A stretch of DNA of 64,000 nt, taken from Roseiarcus sp963781895. GTDB taxonomy: Bacteria > Pseudomonadota > Alphaproteobacteria > Rhizobiales > Beijerinckiaceae. Of this stretch, positions 1-8,974 are shown piece after piece; position 1 is the stretch's first letter, and each line of letters begins with the position of its first letter. The notes beneath the pieces are model-generated. The model was given only the letters and a program-made list of their open reading frames with translations, had not been told where the DNA came from and did not search any database. The stretch spans positions 1 through 64,000 of the forward strand of contig CAWAIM010000055.1 in the NCBI GenBank assembly GCA_963781895.1. Reading direction: 5' to 3'. The translations under genes and the position numbers were made by a program.

Positions 1-28
1 GGGTAAGGAGCGCCAAGGCGCGCCAGCC

Positions 29-1237
29 TCACGCTTCCGACACGCTCTGGCCATCGCTGTCCGCCAGCTGGTAGCCGGCCGCCACGACGGCCGCCGCGAA
101 CAACCGCTCGGTCACGTGTTCCAGGCCGCCGTCGAGCAGGCCCTGCTCTTGGGGAAAGGCGGAGGCAAGGCGCAACTCCCGCAGGGGTCGCAGCGCTTCC
201 GGGCGAACCCAAAACATCGTTCCGCCGAAGAAGTCGAGACGGAAGCGATCGGGAGCTATGCCCATCTTCTCGGCAAGCTCCAGCACTGTGGCGCGGTTCT
301 CGCCCCAGGGATCGAGCGGAATCGAATCATTGGGCAAGCGGTACAAACGCGGGCCGATCATGCCCACAATGGCGTCGCTTTCGAAACGGCTGACAATCGC
401 GCGCGCGATGCCCGGCGCCGCCAGCAGATCGAACATCAGTCGTCGCCGCCAAATCGAACCCATATAGGACGCGCGGCCGCCGTCATTCGATTTCTTCCCG
501 TGGATCTTGCAGACAAAACGGTAGCGGTCGAGACGGCCTTGTTCCAGGAGCTCAAGAAACGGGCGTACGTCGCGGCCGCGATTCTCCATCACCTGCACTT
601 CCGCATGCGGAAAGTCATGCCGGATCGTCTGAACCAACCGGTCGCGATCCGGAACCGTCGTGACGAGCAGATCGAACTGGATATCGAGCCGCCTCAGCAC
701 CGCGGCGACTTCGGTCCAGGTGTCCTCGTAGTAGATATGAACGACGATCGCGGCCGCGTTCGACAGGCCGGGAGCCGCCGCGGCTCGCCCGTCGTGGTCG
801 GCCGTCGGCCATCCAACCAGAAGCTCGGGATGGCTTTTGACCAGATCGCCGTCGAGCGCCAACCCGATATTCGACATTTGCTGGTTGAACCCGGTGAAGC
901 GCTTTCGCTCCGGCTTCACGCCGAAAGAGAACACCGAAAACTCTTCAAACCGCAGATATTTCTTCCTCTTGAACAGGAGCGCCAATCGCAATCGGACCCA
1001 GAGAGAACGCAGGAAGCCCAAGCGCTTCGCGCGAAAATCCTCGCTCTCTATCGAGAGCGCAGTCCCGTTCGCCGGCACGACAAAATAGCCGAGGCCGCTT
1101 GAATAGGGCAGCGGCAACAGCCGGCTGGGCCCGGACGCGACGCCGCCAATTCGCAATTGCGACACGTGGCCGGGGCCGGGGCCTGGGTTCGGCTTCAGCC
1201 GGTAGGCGCGCCCGAAGATGGATCGAGATATGCTCAT
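29..1237 (-). CDS. RgpF-like rhamnan synthesis F family protein
   Basis: A 402-residue protein resembling the rhamnan synthesis F (RgpF) family, which acts in assembly of surface polysaccharides. The diagnostic part lies in the C-terminal half: a VVHIYYEDTW strand, a NRGRDVRPFL motif, the K-I-H-G-K-K-S motif and a FFGGTMFWVRPEAL motif, in the order usual for the family. I start it at the ATG at 1237, because upstream sequence in the same frame looks like antisense translation of the aminotransferase at 1481-2641. The gene faces away from that aminotransferase. No other polysaccharide gene is visible, since the window ends just past its stop. Family assignment is good; the exact substrate is unknown. 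Confidence 0.75.
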   Translation of the reverse strand: MSISRSIFGRAYRLKPNPGPGPGHVSQLRIGGVASGPSRLLPLPYSSGLGYFVVPANGTALSIESEDFRAKRLGFLRSLWVRLRLALLFKRKKYLRFEEFSVFSFGVKPERKRFTGFNQQMSNIGLALDGDLVKSHPELLVGWPTADHDGRAAAAPGLSNAAAIVVHIYYEDTWTEVAAVLRRLDIQFDLLVTTVPDRDRLVQTIRHDFPHAEVQVMENRGRDVRPFLELLEQGRLDRYRFVCKIHGKKSNDGGRASYMGSIWRRRLMFDLLAAPGIARAIVSRFESDAIVGMIGPRLYRLPNDSIPLDPWGENRATVLELAEKMGIAPDRFRLDFFGGTMFWVRPEALRPLRELRLASAFPQEQGLLDGGLEHVTERLFAAAVVAAGYQLADSDGQSVSEA

Positions 1238-1480
1238 CAATGTCTGCGCCGCCGCTTCCTCTACCGAGGGCGTAAGCTCCCGGCAATCGCCATACGCCGC
1301 AGGCCGTCCTTGCTCCAAATCTGACCCGAGCGGACGATCGGAGACGCAGTTCGCGCCATCGCGGCCAAGGATCATTGTCCGGCCAGGTCGAGCCCGGCCG
1401 CATTCGCTTGACCCGACGGCGCGCGGCCCGCATACCCGGAATTCGCCGCCACGCCTGGACCCGTTTACAACTCGCCAACC

Positions 1481-2641
1481 ATGAATCCGGTCTTCGATCA
1501 AATCGGCGCCAGCGTGTTCGAGACCATGTCGCGCCTCGCACGCGAGCGTCAGGCGGTCAATCTCGGCCAAGGCTTTCCGGACGATCCGGGCCCAGAGGAC
1601 GTGCGCGCCAAGGCGGCCGAGGCGGTCCTCAACGGCTGGAATCAATATCCGCCGATGCTCGGCCTTCCGGAGCTGCGCAGCGCCGTCGCCGCGCACTACC
1701 GGCGGTTTCAGGGCCTCGAGCTTGATCCCGAGACCGAGGTAATGGTGACGTCTGGAGCGACCGAGGCGCTGGCCGGAGCCCTGTTGGCGCTGATCGAGCC
1801 GGGCGACGAGGTCGTCCTGTTTCAGCCGATGTACGACGCCTATTTGCCATTGGTTCGGCGCGCCGGGGGGATTCCGAGATTCGTGACCCTGCGCCCGCCC
1901 CGCTGGGCGATCGAGGAGGCCGAACTCGCGGCCGCTTTTTCGGGCGGGGCCAAGGTCGTGCTCGTCAACAATCCGCACAACCCGATCGGCGTGGTGCATG
2001 GGCGCGAAGCGCTGACGCTCATCGCCCGATATTGCCTGGATCACGACGCGATCGCGCTCTGCGACGAGGTTTGGGAGCATGTGACGTTCGACGGTCTGGA
2101 GCATATTTCGATGATGGCGATCGAGGGCATGCGCGAGCGCACGGTGAAGGTCGGTTCGGCGGGCAAGATCTTTTCGCTGACCGGCTGGAAGGTCGGCTTC
2201 GTCTGCGCGCCGGCGGCGATCCTGGAGACGCTTGCCCGCGCGCATCAGTTCATCACCTTCACCACCCCGCCCAACCTGCAGAGCGCGGTCGCCTACGGCC
2301 TGATGAAGGACGACGAATATTTCCACTCCATGCGCGCGCGCTTCCAGCGCAGCCGCGACCGCTTCAGCGAGGGCCTGGCCGAATGCGGGTTCAGCGTCCT
2401 GCCGAGCTCGGGAACCTATTTCGTCGCCATCGACATCGCCGCCATGGGTCATTCCGACGACGCGGCGTTCTGCCGCTGGCTGGTCGAGACCCACGGCGTC
2501 GCGGCGATCCCGATCTCGGCCTTCTATGAAACACGCGCGATCCGGACCGCCGTGCGCTTCTGCTTCGCCAAGAGCGAGGCGACGCTCGACGCCGCGCTCG
2601 CGCGTTTGAGCCGGGCGGCGGCGACGGCGGGGGCACGATGA
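1481..2641 (+). CDS. Class I/II pyridoxal-phosphate aminotransferase
   Basis: A 386-residue fold-type I aminotransferase of the methionine/kynurenine aminotransferase-like branch. It has the N-terminal LGQGFPD motif, the NNPHNPIG motif (about residues 163-170), the CDEVWEH segment with the cofactor-binding Asp (about 195), and the Schiff-base lysine K229 in SAGKIFSLTGWK. A C-terminal Arg in AVRFCFA would hold the substrate carboxylate. It probably transaminates amino acids with 2-oxo acids in the cytoplasm; the substrate cannot be read from sequence. Its TGA overlaps the ATG of the next gene (ATGA), so the two are probably translationally coupled. Confidence 0.85.
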   Translation: MNPVFDQIGASVFETMSRLARERQAVNLGQGFPDDPGPEDVRAKAAEAVLNGWNQYPPMLGLPELRSAVAAHYRRFQGLELDPETEVMVTSGATEALAGALLALIEPGDEVVLFQPMYDAYLPLVRRAGGIPRFVTLRPPRWAIEEAELAAAFSGGAKVVLVNNPHNPIGVVHGREALTLIARYCLDHDAIALCDEVWEHVTFDGLEHISMMAIEGMRERTVKVGSAGKIFSLTGWKVGFVCAPAAILETLARAHQFITFTTPPNLQSAVAYGLMKDDEYFHSMRARFQRSRDRFSEGLAECGFSVLPSSGTYFVAIDIAAMGHSDDAAFCRWLVETHGVAAIPISAFYETRAIRTAVRFCFAKSEATLDAALARLSRAAATAGAR

Positions 2642-4380
2642 CCGCCTTCATCGCCGCCGTCATCGCGCTCGCGGCCAACGCGCTCGAACCGGCGGCTTCG
2701 CCCTTCGCCCCGCCTCCGGCGCCGGCGCCGAAGATCGTGCGCCTGCTCGCGCCGTCAGGCGCGTTCGACGCCAAGACGCTCGGCGATTTCGAGCGGGAGA
2801 GCGGCTACGCGGTCGCCTACGACGCCTATGGCGACCCGACACGCGTCCTGGCGATGATGAAGGAGGGGCCTTACGACGTCGTCGTTCTGCCGGGGCCGGC
2901 CCTCGCCCGCGCAATCGCGGCCGGCCAGCTGCGCAAAATCGACAAAGCTCAGGTTCATAACGCGCGTCTCATCGCCCAGCCTGTCGCCGCCAAGCTCGCC
3001 GCCTACGACCTCGGCGGCGCCTACGGCCTGGCGTGGGGCTGGTCCGCGACGGGGCTGCTCTACGACGCCGGCAAAGTGTCCAAACTGCTTGGAGCCCCCC
3101 CCAATTCCTGGGCCGCCGCGCTCGCTCCGGACGTGGAGCGAAGGCTCGCGTCGTGCGGCGTGGCGCTTCCCGACGCGCGCGACAAGCTTTTCACCGCGGC
3201 GTGGCGGCTCCTCGGGATCAATCCGGCAAAGCTGCGCGAGCGCGACATCAAGGCGGCCGCGGATCTCATCATTCGCGCGCGCAAGTCCGTCCGCCTGCCG
3301 GTCTCCCGCGACCCGATCGCGGCCATCGCCGGCGGCGCGGTCTGCCTGACATTCGGCGACGCGGCGCAGGCGGCGATCGCTTCGCGCCGCAGCCGAGAGG
3401 GCGGCGAGGGCCTCGACATTCGCTATTCTCAACCCAGGGAAGGCGCGCCGCTTGCCGTCGTGGCGCTGGCCGAGCCGCATGACGCGGCGCATCCGGACGA
3501 GGCCCTGGCGCTGATCGATTTCCTGCTTCGGCCCGCGGTCGCGGCGCAGGCGACCGCGGCGGTAGGGCTGACGAGCGCGGAAACGAGCGCGACGGCCGAA
3601 TCGTTCAGATTTCTCTGGCCGGTCGCCGCCTATGACCCGAAGCTGGCGCCCTTGATCGAGAAGGAATGGGCGCGGGTCAATGCTCCTGAGCGGCCGGAGG
3701 GCAAACCGCCAGGCAAGCCTGCGAGCAAGTCGACCGCCAAGTGTCGAGCGCAAAGCCTAATCGGACGAAACGGATCAAACGATGACCGCGAACGCGCCCA
3801 ACATCCTCATCGTCATGGCCGACCAGATGGCCCCGGCGTTCCTGCCGATCGATGCGGCGCTGGCCAAGGGCGCAACCCGCGCCTGGGATTTTCAGCCGTT
3901 CCGCGACGCCTCCAGGCAATACGTGCGCCGTGGCATGGACCTCGACGACCTCGAGGCGATGGCGCGATTTCCGCGCGTGACCGGAGCCTGACGCCGACGC
4001 GGGAGCCGCCGCCTTCCGCACGGCTCCGACAAAAATGGGGTAACCGTAACCTCAGCGTCCCCCGATTCCCGACTCCCCATCGGGCCGAAATCGCGCTAAT
4101 CTCGGGCCTCAGAGGTCTCCCGATGGCGATCCAGAACAGGAAGCCCGTCGACATTGTCGATCGCGTCGCCAGACGGCGCGAGGCGCGGACGGGAGTCGTC
4201 AGGGACGACCCATGGCGGCGCGAGACCTTCTGCCTGCCGCGCGGCGAGGCGCGCGAGAAGGCGCGCGAATGGTTCGAGCGCTTCCCCAAGGCGGCCTACA
4301 TGACCGAGATCGAATCCTGGCGCGAGCTCGCCGACGACCGGATCGAATTCGTCATGCGCCGCCTGCCGACGGCGGATTGA
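2638..4380 (+). CDS. PotF-like extracellular solute-binding protein with abnormal C-terminal read-through
   Basis: The first ~360 residues look like a spermidine/putrescine-type (PotD/PotF) periplasmic binding protein. There is a hydrophobic signal segment, then GPYDVVVLPGPALARAI, AYDLGGAYGLAWGWSATGLLY, a DCGV-like ASCGVALPDARD segment, and HPDEALALIDFLLRPAVAAQ near the end. The open frame does not stop there. It runs antiphase through a choline sulfatase remnant (3782-3991) and joins in frame to a small protein that could start at 4123. In the +1 frame a TAA lies at 3758-3760, just before the remnant, which looks like the natural stop. I therefore suspect a lost stop or a +1 frame error near 3700-3750. 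No permease or ATPase genes are adjacent. Confidence 0.6.
   Translation: MTAFIAAVIALAANALEPAASPFAPPPAPAPKIVRLLAPSGAFDAKTLGDFERESGYAVAYDAYGDPTRVLAMMKEGPYDVVVLPGPALARAIAAGQLRKIDKAQVHNARLIAQPVAAKLAAYDLGGAYGLAWGWSATGLLYDAGKVSKLLGAPPNSWAAALAPDVERRLASCGVALPDARDKLFTAAWRLLGINPAKLRERDIKAAADLIIRARKSVRLPVSRDPIAAIAGGAVCLTFGDAAQAAIASRRSREGGEGLDIRYSQPREGAPLAVVALAEPHDAAHPDEALALIDFLLRPAVAAQATAAVGLTSAETSATAESFRFLWPVAAYDPKLAPLIEKEWARVNAPERPEGKPPGKPASKSTAKCRAQSLIGRNGSNDDRERAQHPHRHGRPDGPGVPADRCGAGQGRNPRLGFSAVPRRLQAIRAPWHGPRRPRGDGAISARDRSLTPTREPPPSARLRQKWGNRNLSVPRFPTPHRAEIALISGLRGLPMAIQNRKPVDIVDRVARRREARTGVVRDDPWRRETFCLPRGEAREKAREWFERFPKAAYMTEIESWRELADDRIEFVMRRLPTAD
3782..3991 (+). pseudogene. betC: Internally deleted choline sulfatase (betC) remnant
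   Basis: A 69-codon frame that welds the two ends of a choline sulfatase. The N-terminus, NILIVMADQM, matches the start of the sulfatase fold. It is followed almost at once by AWDFQPFRDASRQY and MDLDDLEAMARFPRV, which match the extreme C-terminus of choline sulfatases. About 400 internal codons, including the formylglycine Cys motif, are absent, so it cannot be active. The deletion is in frame and the original start and stop survive. The neighbour upstream is a PotF-like binding protein, so the pair may once have served choline-sulfate uptake and hydrolysis (inference). Confidence 0.75.
4123..4380 (+). CDS. Small conserved-looking hypothetical protein
   Basis: An 85-residue Arg/Glu-rich protein starting at the ATG at 4123, in the same frame as the over-long binding-protein frame. 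It has no signal peptide or membrane segment. It reads like a soluble single-domain protein (DDPWRRETFCLPRGEARE, then WFERFPKAAYMTE, then DRIEFVMRRLP). I do not recognise a family. It may be an independent gene, as I favour, or the tail of the preceding open frame. Confidence 0.45.
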   Translation: MAIQNRKPVDIVDRVARRREARTGVVRDDPWRRETFCLPRGEAREKAREWFERFPKAAYMTEIESWRELADDRIEFVMRRLPTAD

Positions 4381-4762
4381 GGCCGAAGCCGGCGCGCACC
4401 CTCCGCGCGGGCGCGGGCGCGTGGGCTTTTACCGCCGCTTTTCCCTCTCCGCTGCAATCATATCAAAGGGTTGCGATCCGTTTTACCGCCGCATGGAAGA
4501 CTTCGCCCTCGCCGGCCTCCGTCGCCTCCGGAATCGGGCAGTCATGAAGTTGTTAATGAAGTAACTCTTGTATGATATTGACAATATTTAGTTTTATTCA
4601 AAATCTGATCGCCGGGCGACCGAAATTGATGGTTCGCAGTCTTGGCCCGGCGGCGCCAATACTCGCGCATTTTGTTTTTTTGCGGCGACGGCGCCGCTGC
4701 GCGACGGATCGGGCGCCCTTTCCGACTCTTGTGCTATGCTGCGTGTCGTCTGAGGGTGCGCC
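4381..4762 (+). promoter_or_regulatory. AT-rich intergenic region with candidate promoter for the cyclase array
   Basis: 382 bp with no gene. An AT-rich patch stands out against the GC-rich background at about 4545-4615. It contains a consensus -35 TTGACA (4578-4583), followed after 17 nt by AAATCT, a weak -10. A second possibility is TATGAT at about 4571. A T-rich run lies at about 4670-4682. The first cyclase unit starts at 4763. Confidence 0.4.
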
Positions 4763-6545
4763 ATGCCCGAGACCCGCAAACTCGCCGCGATCCTCGCCGC
4801 CGACGTGGTCGGCTACAGCCGGCTCGCGGGCGCGGACGAGGAGCGCACGCTGGCGCGGCTCCGGGCGTTGCGCAGCGACCTGATCGACCCGAGCATCGCC
4901 GTGCATCACGGGCGCGTGGTCAAGCGGACCGGCGACGGCGCTCTGGTCGAGTTCCGCAGCGTGGTCGACGCGGTGCGCTGCGCGATCGAGGTGCAGAACG
5001 GCATGGTCGAGCGCAACGCCGGCCTGCCGGAAGACCGCCGCATCGAATTTCGCATCGGCGTCCATCTCGGCGACGTGGTCGAGGAGGCCGACGGCGACCT
5101 GATGGGCGACGGCGTCAATATCGCCGCGCGGCTCGAAGGCATCGCCAAGCCCGGGGCGATCTGCCTTTCCGAGCAAGCCTACTGGCAAGTGAAAGGTCGG
5201 CTCGATCTCGCCGCTGCCGATCTCGGCCCGACCCAGCTCAAGAACATCGCCGAGCCGGTCCGGGTCTATTCGCTCGACGTCGGCAAGCCGGCGCAGGCGA
5301 AGACCGCGCCGCTCGCGGCGCCCGAAAAATCCACGCCCCCGCGCCTCTCGATCGTCGTTCTGCCCTTCGCCAACATCGGCGGCGGCGCGGAGCAGGAGCA
5401 TTTCGTCGACGGGGTCACGGAAAGCCTCACGACTGATCTTTCGCGCATTCGGGGCGCTTACGTCGTCGCCCGCAATACGGCGTTCACCTTTAAAGGCAAG
5501 CCGCTCGACGTGAAGACGATCGGGCGCGAGTTGAATGTGCGGTATGTTCTCGAGGGCAGCGTGCAACGCGGCGGAAACCGGATGCGCGTCAACGTGCAGC
5601 TCATCGACGCCGAAACGGGCAGTCATCTGTGGGCCGAGCGGTTCGATAAACCTCTGGCCGATCTCTTCGACATGCAGGATGAACTCGTCGCGCGCCTGGC
5701 AAGCGCCCTGAACACCGAACTCGTCGCCAGCGAGGCCCGGCGCGCCGAGCGGACCCCAGGCCCCGAACTCGATGGACCTCTATTTTCAGGGGATGGCTTG
5801 CCTCAGCAGGGCTACGACCCCTGAAAATGTAGCCCGGGCGGGAACGTATTTCGATCGCGCGCTCACCGCCGATCCCGACAATGTAGAGGCGCTCATTGGA
5901 TCGGCGCGCGTGGACGTGGCCGCAGGCGCAATGGCCTTTTCGACCGATCCATTCGCGGCCTTCGCGGCGGCCGAAACGAAATTGATCGAAGCCTTGTCCT
6001 CGGTCCCGGACCATGCGCGCGGCCATATGTTGTTAGGAGCAGTTAACATATGGACCAAGCGCGCTGCTCAGGGTATCGCCCAATGCGAACATGCGTTGGA
6101 ACTGGATCGAAATCTCGCCCATGCCCATGCCACTATCGGAATGGGAAAGCTGCTCATCGGTTGCGCCGAAGAAACAGAGGCTCACATTGGCGAGGCACTG
6201 CGCCTTAGTCCACGCGATTCGCTGGCTTACGTCTGGATGACCAATGCGGGCATCGCGAAGGACCTGCTCGGCCTTTCGGACCAAGCGGTCGCATGGTTTC
6301 GACGGGCGATCGAGTCCAATCGAAATTATCCTCTTTCACACTTCGCGTTGGCCACTGCCCTCGCGCAGCTTGATCGCCTTGACGAGGCGCGTTCCGCCGT
6401 TAAGGCCGGTCTTGCCCTCGATCCGGCCTTCTCCATCTCCCGCGCCCGCGCCGCTTGGACCGCGGTTAGCAACGACCCGACGTATCTGGCTTGGGCCGCG
6501 CGCATTTTCGACGGCATGCGCAAGGCCGGAGTCCCCGAACAATGA
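4763..6545 (+). pseudogene. Adenylate cyclase/TolB-like/TPR protein, array unit 1 (frameshifted)
   Basis: Class III nucleotide cyclase domain (about residues 1-175: LAADVVGYSRLAG, KRTGDG, MGDGVNIAARLEG), then a TolB-like domain (LSIVVLPFANIGG to LADLFDMQDE), then TPR-type repeats. Compared with the intact unit at 9694-11475, the reading frame shifts by one extra base at about 5750-5775, just after the TolB domain. The first frame stops at 5824 and the TPR part continues in the next frame to 6545. Removing one base gives exactly the length of the intact copy (594 codons). Its stop overlaps the start of unit 2 (ATGA). It is either a recent pseudogene, a split gene, or a sequencing insertion. 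Confidence 0.75.
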
Positions 6546-8662
6546 CCGCCGCCCGCCGCCTCGCCGCGATCCTCGCCGCCGACGTGGTCGGCTACTCGCG
6601 GCTCATGGGCGAGGACGAGGCGGGGACGGCGCGGGCGGTGCTGGAGCATCGCGAGGCGGCGACGCCGATCGTACAGTCGTTTGGCGGACGGCTCGTCAAA
6701 ACGATGGGCGATGGCGTGCTGCTGGAGTTTCCCTCCATTGTCGCGGCCGTCGAATGCGCGATTGCGATCCAGAACATGATGGCCGAGCGTAACGCCGATA
6801 CGTCGAAGGAAAAACGCATCCTCTATCGCATCGGCGTGAACCTCGGCGACGTGCTCATCGAGGGCGACGACATCCTCGGCGACGGCGTCAATATCGCGGC
6901 GCGGCTGGAGGGGATCGCAGAGCCCGGCGGGATTTGTCTTTCCGGAGGGGCCTACGATCACGTCCGAGGCCGGGTCGGCGCCCATTTCGTCGATCTCGGC
7001 CTGAAAGAGCTGAAGAACATCGCCGAGCCGATCCGGGTCTATTCGCTCGACAGCGGCGCGCCGGCGCAAGCGAAGCCCGCGCTGGCCCCGGCGCCTGCAA
7101 AATCCGGCCCACCACGGCTCTCGATCGTCGTTCTGCCGTTCGCCAACATCGGCGGCGACCCGGAACAGGAGCATTTCGTCGACGGCGTCACCGAGAGCCT
7201 CACCACCGACCTTTCGCGGATACGAGGCGCGGTCGTGATCGCCCGCAACACGGCGTTCACATACAAGGCCAAAACGCTCGACGTGAAGACGATCGGGCGC
7301 GAACTGAACGTTCGCTATGTCCTCGAAGGCAGCGTCCAGCGCGGCGGCAACCGCATGCGGGTCAACGTCCAGCTCATCGACGCCGAAACAGGCAGTCATC
7401 TCTGGGCCGAGCGGTTCGACAAGCCCCTCGCCGATCTCTTCGACATGCAGGACGAAATCGTCGCGCGGCTCGCCAATACGCTTGACGCGCAGTTGAGAAG
7501 CGCCGAGGCGCGACGCGCGGAACGGGCTCCGAACCCCGACTCGATGGACCTCTATTCTCAAGGTCTGGCTTGGCGCAATAAGGGCTTCACCCCTGTCAAT
7601 GTCGCGCGAGCGCGCAGCTTTTACGATCGCGCGCTCACCGCCGATCCCGACAATGTCGAGGCGCTCGTTGGATCGGCTGCGACGGACATGAGCGACGGCG
7701 CAATGTCTTTTGTGCCCGATCCCAACGCGGCCTTCGCTGCCGCCGAAGCGAAACTAACCAAGGTCTTGTCGTCGGTCCCGGACCATGCGCGCGGCCATAT
7801 GTTTTTGGGGTTTGTCGAGATATGCACCAAGCGCGCTGCGGACGGCATCGCCCAATGTGAGCATGCTCTGGCGTTGGATCGAAATCTCGCCCAAGCCCAT
7901 GCCATGATCGGACTTGGCAAGATATATATCGGTCGCGCCGAAGAAACAGAGGCTCGCGTCGGTGAGGCCCTGCGCCTCAGTCCGCGCGATACGTTGGCAT
8001 TCACCTGGATGGATATCGCGGGCACGGCGAAGAACTCCACCTCGGCATTTGGGAGCAGGCGACCGCTTGGTTTCGGCGGGCGATCGAGGCCAACCGAAAT
8101 TTCCCGCTCCAGCATTTTGTCGTTGGGCACCGCCCTGGCGCAGCTTGGCCGACTTGACGAGGCGCGTTCCGCGGTCAAGGCCGGTCTCGCGCTCAACCCG
8201 ACCTTCACTGTCTCCCGCGCCCGCGCCACTCGGTCGGAGCGAATGTCCGACGATCGGACGTTCCAGGCCCAGCTCGAGCCCGATTATCGATGGCCTGCGC
8301 AAGGCCGGGGTCCCCGAGTCATGACCGCGACCCGCCGCCTCCGTGGCGGATCCTCCCCTGCGAAGCGGGGGAGGGGGACCGCGCTGCAGCGCGGTGGTGG
8401 GGGTCTCGACCGCGAGCCGAGCGTTCGCGCAATAAAAATCGAGCATGGTGGGTCCGATCGGATGCCGGCGGCGAAAGACCGGCATCCCGACGCGCGCTTG
8501 CGCAATCGGCTCGACAATCGCGCTTCCGGCGGCGACAGATTGCGGCGAAGGCGCCGGGCGTCGGCGATGGTTTCCTTGGGCGCTCTTGATCGGATTGTCG
8601 CTGGCCCCCTCCACCGCCCTCCGGACGGTCCCCCTCCCCCGCAAAGAAGCGGGGGAGGATGA
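6542..8662 (+). CDS. Adenylate cyclase/TolB-like/TPR protein, array unit 2 (scrambled TPR segment and displaced stop)
   Basis: Starts at the ATG overlapping the stop of unit 1. The cyclase domain is complete (LAADVVGYSRLMG, KTMGDG, LGDGVNIAARLEG) and so is the TolB-like domain. Against the intact unit 5, the TPR part has about +2 nt at 8030-8043 and +1 nt near 8125. This scrambles about 35 residues before the frame is restored. A further +1 near 8281 misses the ancestral stop (TGA 8322-8324, after a GLRKAGVPES ending). The open frame then continues through an inserted element to 8662. The cyclase half may still be functional; the last ~110 residues are meaningless read-through. Confidence 0.6.
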   Translation: MTAARRLAAILAADVVGYSRLMGEDEAGTARAVLEHREAATPIVQSFGGRLVKTMGDGVLLEFPSIVAAVECAIAIQNMMAERNADTSKEKRILYRIGVNLGDVLIEGDDILGDGVNIAARLEGIAEPGGICLSGGAYDHVRGRVGAHFVDLGLKELKNIAEPIRVYSLDSGAPAQAKPALAPAPAKSGPPRLSIVVLPFANIGGDPEQEHFVDGVTESLTTDLSRIRGAVVIARNTAFTYKAKTLDVKTIGRELNVRYVLEGSVQRGGNRMRVNVQLIDAETGSHLWAERFDKPLADLFDMQDEIVARLANTLDAQLRSAEARRAERAPNPDSMDLYSQGLAWRNKGFTPVNVARARSFYDRALTADPDNVEALVGSAATDMSDGAMSFVPDPNAAFAAAEAKLTKVLSSVPDHARGHMFLGFVEICTKRAADGIAQCEHALALDRNLAQAHAMIGLGKIYIGRAEETEARVGEALRLSPRDTLAFTWMDIAGTAKNSTSAFGSRRPLGFGGRSRPTEISRSSILSLGTALAQLGRLDEARSAVKAGLALNPTFTVSRARATRSERMSDDRTFQAQLEPDYRWPAQGRGPRVMTATRRLRGGSSPAKRGRGTALQRGGGGLDREPSVRAIKIEHGGSDRMPAAKDRHPDARLRNRLDNRASGGDRLRRRRRASAMVSLGALDRIVAGPLHRPPDGPPPPQRSGGG

Positions 8663-8751
8663 GAAGCCTTCCCCGGCTTCCTCTCCGCTGCGCATGGCCG
8701 CTCGAGCCCATTCTCGAAGGCCTGCGCAAGGCCGTGGTCCCCGAGCAATGA
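8321..8751 (+). pseudogene. Gutted cyclase array unit 3 (first ~8 and last ~16 codons around an inserted element)
   Basis: A typical unit start, ATGACC..., overlaps the ancestral stop of unit 2 (8321-8324) and gives MTATRRL. It is then interrupted at about 8350 by the ~311-bp element. After the element and a short unassigned stretch, the typical unit ending appears at about 8700-8751 (EPILEGLRKAVVPEQ, stop). So one array unit has lost everything but its two ends. Confidence 0.6.
8350..8660. mobile_element. MITE-like element copy 1 carrying a decayed DUF559 fragment
   Basis: About 311 bp, nearly identical by eye to 11499-11812. Both copies begin with ATCCTCCCC and end with GGGGGAGGAT. The ends form roughly 50-bp imperfect inverted repeats, each made of two small hairpins. 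Minus-strand reading inside gives pieces of a DUF559 endonuclease N-terminus (PVFRRRHPIGPTMLDFYC), with the start codon lost and at least one frame change. It sits in the head of array unit 3. Confidence 0.65.
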
Positions 8752-8905
8752 CCGCCGCCCGCCGCCTCGCCGTAATCCTCGCCGTCGACGTCGTCGGCTA
8801 CAGCTTGCGGCGACAAGGATCGCACCTTGTCTCGCCTGCGGGGATTGCGCAGCAACCTGATCGATCCGGCGATCGACGTCCACCACGGGCGGATCGTCAA
8901 GCGGC
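8748..8905 (+). pseudogene. Truncated head of cyclase array unit 4
   Basis: Starts with the usual ATGA overlap and reads MTAARRLAVILAVDVVGY. With internal loss and frame change it is then recognisable as the segment encoding LSRLRGLRSNLIDPAIDVHHGRIVKR of the intact copies. Similarity stops at about 8905, shortly before the toxin-antitoxin module. Confidence 0.55.
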
Positions 8906-8958
8906 AAGTCCCTCGGGCGCGCCGGTCCGACTGGACTCCGCAGCCAAAGATCGTTATG

Positions 8959-8973
8959 TGACTATAGTAGTCA
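8959..8973. promoter_or_regulatory. Palindromic operator upstream of the Phd/VapC module
   Basis: Perfect inverted repeat TGACTA-TAG-TAGTCA, two bases before the antitoxin start at 8975. It overlaps a possible -10 (TATAGT, 8963-8968). This is the expected position for autorepression by a toxin-antitoxin complex. Confidence 0.5.
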
Positions 8974-8974
8974 T

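Noticed and set aside
1238..2494. Upstream extension of the RgpF-like frame on the minus strand
   Set aside because: It lies antisense to the clear aminotransferase and has the composition of a shadow frame; the family part begins at 1237.
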